This document shows positions 61,009-64,000 of a DNA stretch of 64,000 nt, piece by piece. The DNA is from Arabidopsis thaliana (Eukaryota; Streptophyta; Magnoliopsida; Brassicales; Brassicaceae). Numbering within the stretch: position 1 is the first letter of the stretch; each line of letters begins with the position of its first letter. The position numbers were made by a program, and so were the translations under genes. Location: contig NC_003070.9 of NCBI RefSeq assembly GCF_000001735.4, forward strand, positions 3,472,001 to 3,536,000, read 5' to 3'. The notes below the pieces were generated by a model that had not been told where the DNA came from, did not search any database, and worked only from the letters and a program-made list of their open reading frames with translations.

Positions 61009-62781
61009 ATGGCTGCTGATACCACAGCTTCAAGTTACTGGTTGAATTGGAGGGTCCTCCTCTGTGCATTAATCCTCTTAGCTCCAATAGTATTAGCAGC
61101 TGTTCTCATTTGGAAATATGAAGGCAAGAGAAGAAGACAACGCGAGAGCCAGCGAGAATTACCAGGGACATTGTTCCAAGATGAAGCTTGGACCACATGT
61201 TTTAAAAGAATCCACCCTCTTTGGTTGCTTGCCTTTAGGGTATTCTCGTTTGTTGCAATGTTGACTTTACTCATTTCCAATGTTGTGCGCGATGGAGCTG
61301 GCATATTCTACTTCTATACTCAGTGAGTTTTAATCATTATACTTCCTTCTCACATTTCTGAATCCTTGAAATGAATGAAAAAGATCTAAACTTTTTTTCT
61401 GAAACAGGTGGACATTTACTCTTGTCACACTCTACTTTGGGGTACATCTCTTGGAAATTCCGTTGTTGAGGTTACTACCTTAGTTTTAGATACTAAATCT
61501 GTGATACTTTTTTTCTTCGTAGTATGCTTCGGTGTTATCTGTTTATGGATGCTGCATCTATAATAAAGAAGCTAGTGGAAACATGGAGAGTTATACAAGT
61601 ATAGGTGATACGGAACAAGGCACTTATAGACCACCAATCGCTCTTGATGGGGAGGGAAATACGTCAAAAGCTTCCAATAGACCTTCAGAAGCACCCGCCC
61701 GAAAAACAGCGGGGTTTTGGGTTTATATCTTTCAGATCCTTTTCCAAGTAAGTGTCTTATTTTCCCCTAAGTTATCTTGTTGAGAGTGAAGACTGTACAA
61801 TGCCATCTCAAAGCTTCAAAAGGACTTACAAAGTTTTCTGTTGGGATAGACTTGTGCAGGTGCTGTTGTGCTAACAGATATTGTATTTTGGGCGATAATC
61901 TACCCGTTTACTAAAGGTTACAAGCTGAGTTTTGTAAGTTCTGGCTCTAATACCGTTTGAGTTCCATTCTTTAGAAAGATTTGGATTTCTTTGATATGAT
62001 CACTTTTTTTTCTGGCAGTCTCTATACTAAAAGTCGACAATGAATATATTTATTCCTTACATGTGTTATTTTGACTGCAGCTCGATGTTTGTATGCATTC
62101 TCTCAACGCTGTTTTTCTCCTTGGTGACACAAGCCTCAATTCCTTGGTAAGTTTTCAAAACTGAAGTCTGCGGATACACAATCTCCTGCCTTTTTTATTA
62201 GAATCTAATGGCAATCTTCTTTCTTCCTTATCCAGCGATTCCCACTGTTCCGGATTGCTTACTTTGTACTTTGGAGCTGTATTTTCGTGGCTTACCAATG
62301 GATAATCCATGCCGTCAAGAACTTATGGTACACACTTGTTCTGTTTTCTTATCTTCATAGAGGCATAAGTTTCCATCATTTTGACCCCAGATATTAACTC
62401 ATTGTACTGATCAAGTACTATGACTTTCTGATTGCGCCAAATGGCCCACTCAAAATCTTCTTAACAAACAGAGCCGCAGTGTCTTTACGAGTTTTAAGGG
62501 ATCTTGTTATACATGTTTTGCAGGTGGCCATACCAATTTCTTGATCTTTCGTCACCATACGCACCCTTATGGTATGATTATAACTCTTCACACTTACTAT
62601 GATATCAAAGTTTCCAATAAAAATCAAATTTAACAATAAAAAAGAGACAATTGTTGTGATCTTTTACTAATGTTTCTGCAGGTACTTGGGAGTGGCTGTG
62701 ATGCATATACCATGCTTTGCGGTCTTCGCTTTGGTCATAAAGCTGAAGAATTACTTGCTGCAGCAGCGTCACAACTCGTGA
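61009..62781 (+). CDS. Multi-pass membrane protein of unknown function
   Basis: Eight exons: 61009-61322, 61408-61441, 61523-61747, 61850-61933, 62081-62146, 62236-62327, 62524-62571, 62682-62781; 320 residues. Hydrophobic segments occur at about residues 15-35, 70-95, 105-125, 185-215, 230-245, 250-275 and 290-310, so six or seven membrane spans are likely. A basic stretch ('[14 protein letters not shown]') follows the first span and a soluble loop (about 130-185) carries Ser/Thr-rich sequence. Distinctive phrases are '[20 protein letters not shown]' and '[13 protein letters not shown]'. It belongs to a conserved plant family of 'transmembrane protein' annotation and resembles no transporter class I can name. 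I believe it is At1g10660. Confidence 0.9.
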
Positions 62782-63786
62782 TAGTTTTGGTCTCCCCGAA
62801 TTCAAGTTTCATCTTCTATTTATGAGATTCTTTGTTCACGAGAGAATACCACACATGGAGGAAACAATGGTTCATGGTCATGGTCAAAGTCAAAGTCAAA
62901 GTCATTCAGAAAGTTTGAGAAAGTCAAACCCTCTTGTTGAGTAAGAGACTATCCAGAAGAAAGAAGAGTAATCTCCAACACTACAACACATTAATTTAGG
63001 TCTTGTTTAGTTTGTTTATGATTAAACAAGTCTCCTCAATAATGAAGTGTCATAAATAAGTTATACAATCCCTTGTTGTAAAGATGCAACCAAATAAGTA
63101 ATGAGAAATTAATAAATATTTTTCTTTTAAAAACAAAATTTGGTTATATGTGACACAAATGGAATGGTTGAAGTTGAAACGTTCATTTTCAAGTTAGGTG
63201 GCATACTCTAAAATTGAATGAACAATTGAACATCCACCAGCTTTTTTCAGAGATGCGTAGCTGCAAAGTCTTGCTAATGTTTGTTAAATAAATCCTAGTA
63301 TGTAGAAAAATAATCCAAATTCTAATGCAATTATTTGCTAAATCCTACAAAAGTATATACTATAAAGATTTGAGAAAGAAATAAACATTAAATTATGTGC
63401 ATATGTAAAATGATTGTTGGTTATAATACTAAATAATAAAGTTTATAACAATATTTTACAAATTTGGAAGTTGCAACTATAAATGGTAAATTCGGTCCTT
63501 AAGATTAGAAGACAAAGAAGAGTCGTGTTGGTGAGCTAACTACCCAACCTGTGAAGCTACCCCCATTCTCTCTCAACGGTAAAGATCCGCCATTTTCACC
63601 GATCTCTGTTTCTTCTCGTTTGGATCTTTGGAAATTTTAGAGTTTGTTCGTTCTCTCTCGTATCTCATTTTGGAATTGAATCGTTAGTGGATTTGATCGG
63701 GAAATGAGTGTTTTCGCGTTCGATTAGTGTTTATCAGTCTCTGGATCTGTGATTTTGATTTTGTTTTCTCCAGTTTTCGTTTTGAA
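62782..63786. other. Intergenic and ACLA-1 leader
   Basis: 3' UTR of the membrane-protein gene, including a short run of GGTCAAAGTCAAAG repeats at 62882-62911, then AT-rich promoter. The ACLA-1 5' UTR starts near 63560. Confidence 0.6.
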
Positions 63787-64000
63787 ATGGCGAGGAAGAA
63801 GATCAGAGAGTATGACTCAAAGAGGTTGGTGAAGGAACATTTCAAAAGGCTTTCTGGCAAAGAGCTTCCTATCAGATCCGTTCAGGTTTAAATCTGTTTC
63901 CTTTGGATCTTGTCTTTTTTTATAGCTTTTGGTAATGGACATTGGTTTCTCCGACATTAGGCAGATGATGTTTTCTGGTTACATTCTTGCTTTGGTTTCT
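63787..64000 (+). CDS. ACLA-1: ATP-citrate lyase alpha (A) subunit 1, first exon only
   Basis: The first coding exon is 63787-63885 (33 residues), beginning [19 protein letters not shown], and ends at a GT donor. The remaining exons lie outside the window. The sequence matches the N-terminus of plant ATP-citrate lyase A subunits, which with the B subunit make cytosolic acetyl-CoA from citrate for wax, flavonoid and sterol synthesis. In plants the enzyme is split over two genes, unlike the single animal polypeptide. The A-1 call (At1g10670) relies on gene order as much as on the short sequence. Confidence 0.9.

Overview
The window is nuclear DNA of a crucifer and almost certainly Arabidopsis thaliana chromosome 1 (the At1g10530 to At1g10670 interval). 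The evidence is AT-rich intergenic DNA, short GT-AG introns, and the collinear order of recognisable proteins: NAT8, XTH33, PUB18, OTS2, PRP17, two bHLHs, a GASA peptide, a SOSS-B-like protein, AMSH2, bHLH90, PERK11, ARFA1F, a GH28 polygalacturonase, a RING protein, a DUF1589-type protein, a membrane protein and ACLA-1. Locus names and the species call are from memory. Exon structures were derived here by matching splice sites to reading frame, and several give exactly the length I remember for the family member (539, 310, 697, 571, 573, 223, 441, 718, 181, 339 and 320 residues).

Layout. 0-12 kb: the 3' part of a PADRE/DUF4228 gene (minus), a broken FCP1/CPL4-like phosphatase fragment (plus), the 14-exon transporter NAT8 (minus), XTH33 (minus), then 3.6 kb of intergenic DNA with a probable ZIP-transporter remnant. 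12-22 kb: intronless PUB18 and OTS2 (plus) and PRP17 (minus, convergent with OTS2). 22-30 kb: a tandem duplication of a unit made of a minus-strand bHLH gene and a plus-strand GASA peptide gene. In copy A only the last codons of the GASA gene survive; in copy B the GASA gene is intact but the bHLH intron 1 holds a 1.2-kb non-autonomous Helitron. 30-46 kb: a dense block with SOSS-B-like (minus) divergent from AMSH2 (plus), bHLH90 (plus) convergent with PERK11 (minus), ARFA1F (minus) and the polygalacturonase (minus). 46-58.6 kb: two gene-poor AT-rich stretches either side of a BOI-like RING gene. 58.6-64 kb: three plus-strand genes, the last (ACLA-1) cut by the window edge.

This is a eukaryotic neighbourhood, so neighbours are not an operon. 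Loose themes are wall remodelling (XTH33, polygalacturonase, PERK11), ubiquitin/SUMO turnover (PUB18, OTS2, AMSH2, RING protein) and drought/ABA response (PUB18 with ABRE and DRE motifs upstream, OTS2). No wholly new system was found. The observations most worth checking are the Helitron inside the duplicated bHLH-GASA unit, the phosphatase and ZIP relics, two GC-AG introns in catalytic domains, a promoter-like cluster and an E2F-like site in gene-free DNA, and a 175-bp inverted repeat downstream of the DUF1589-type gene.
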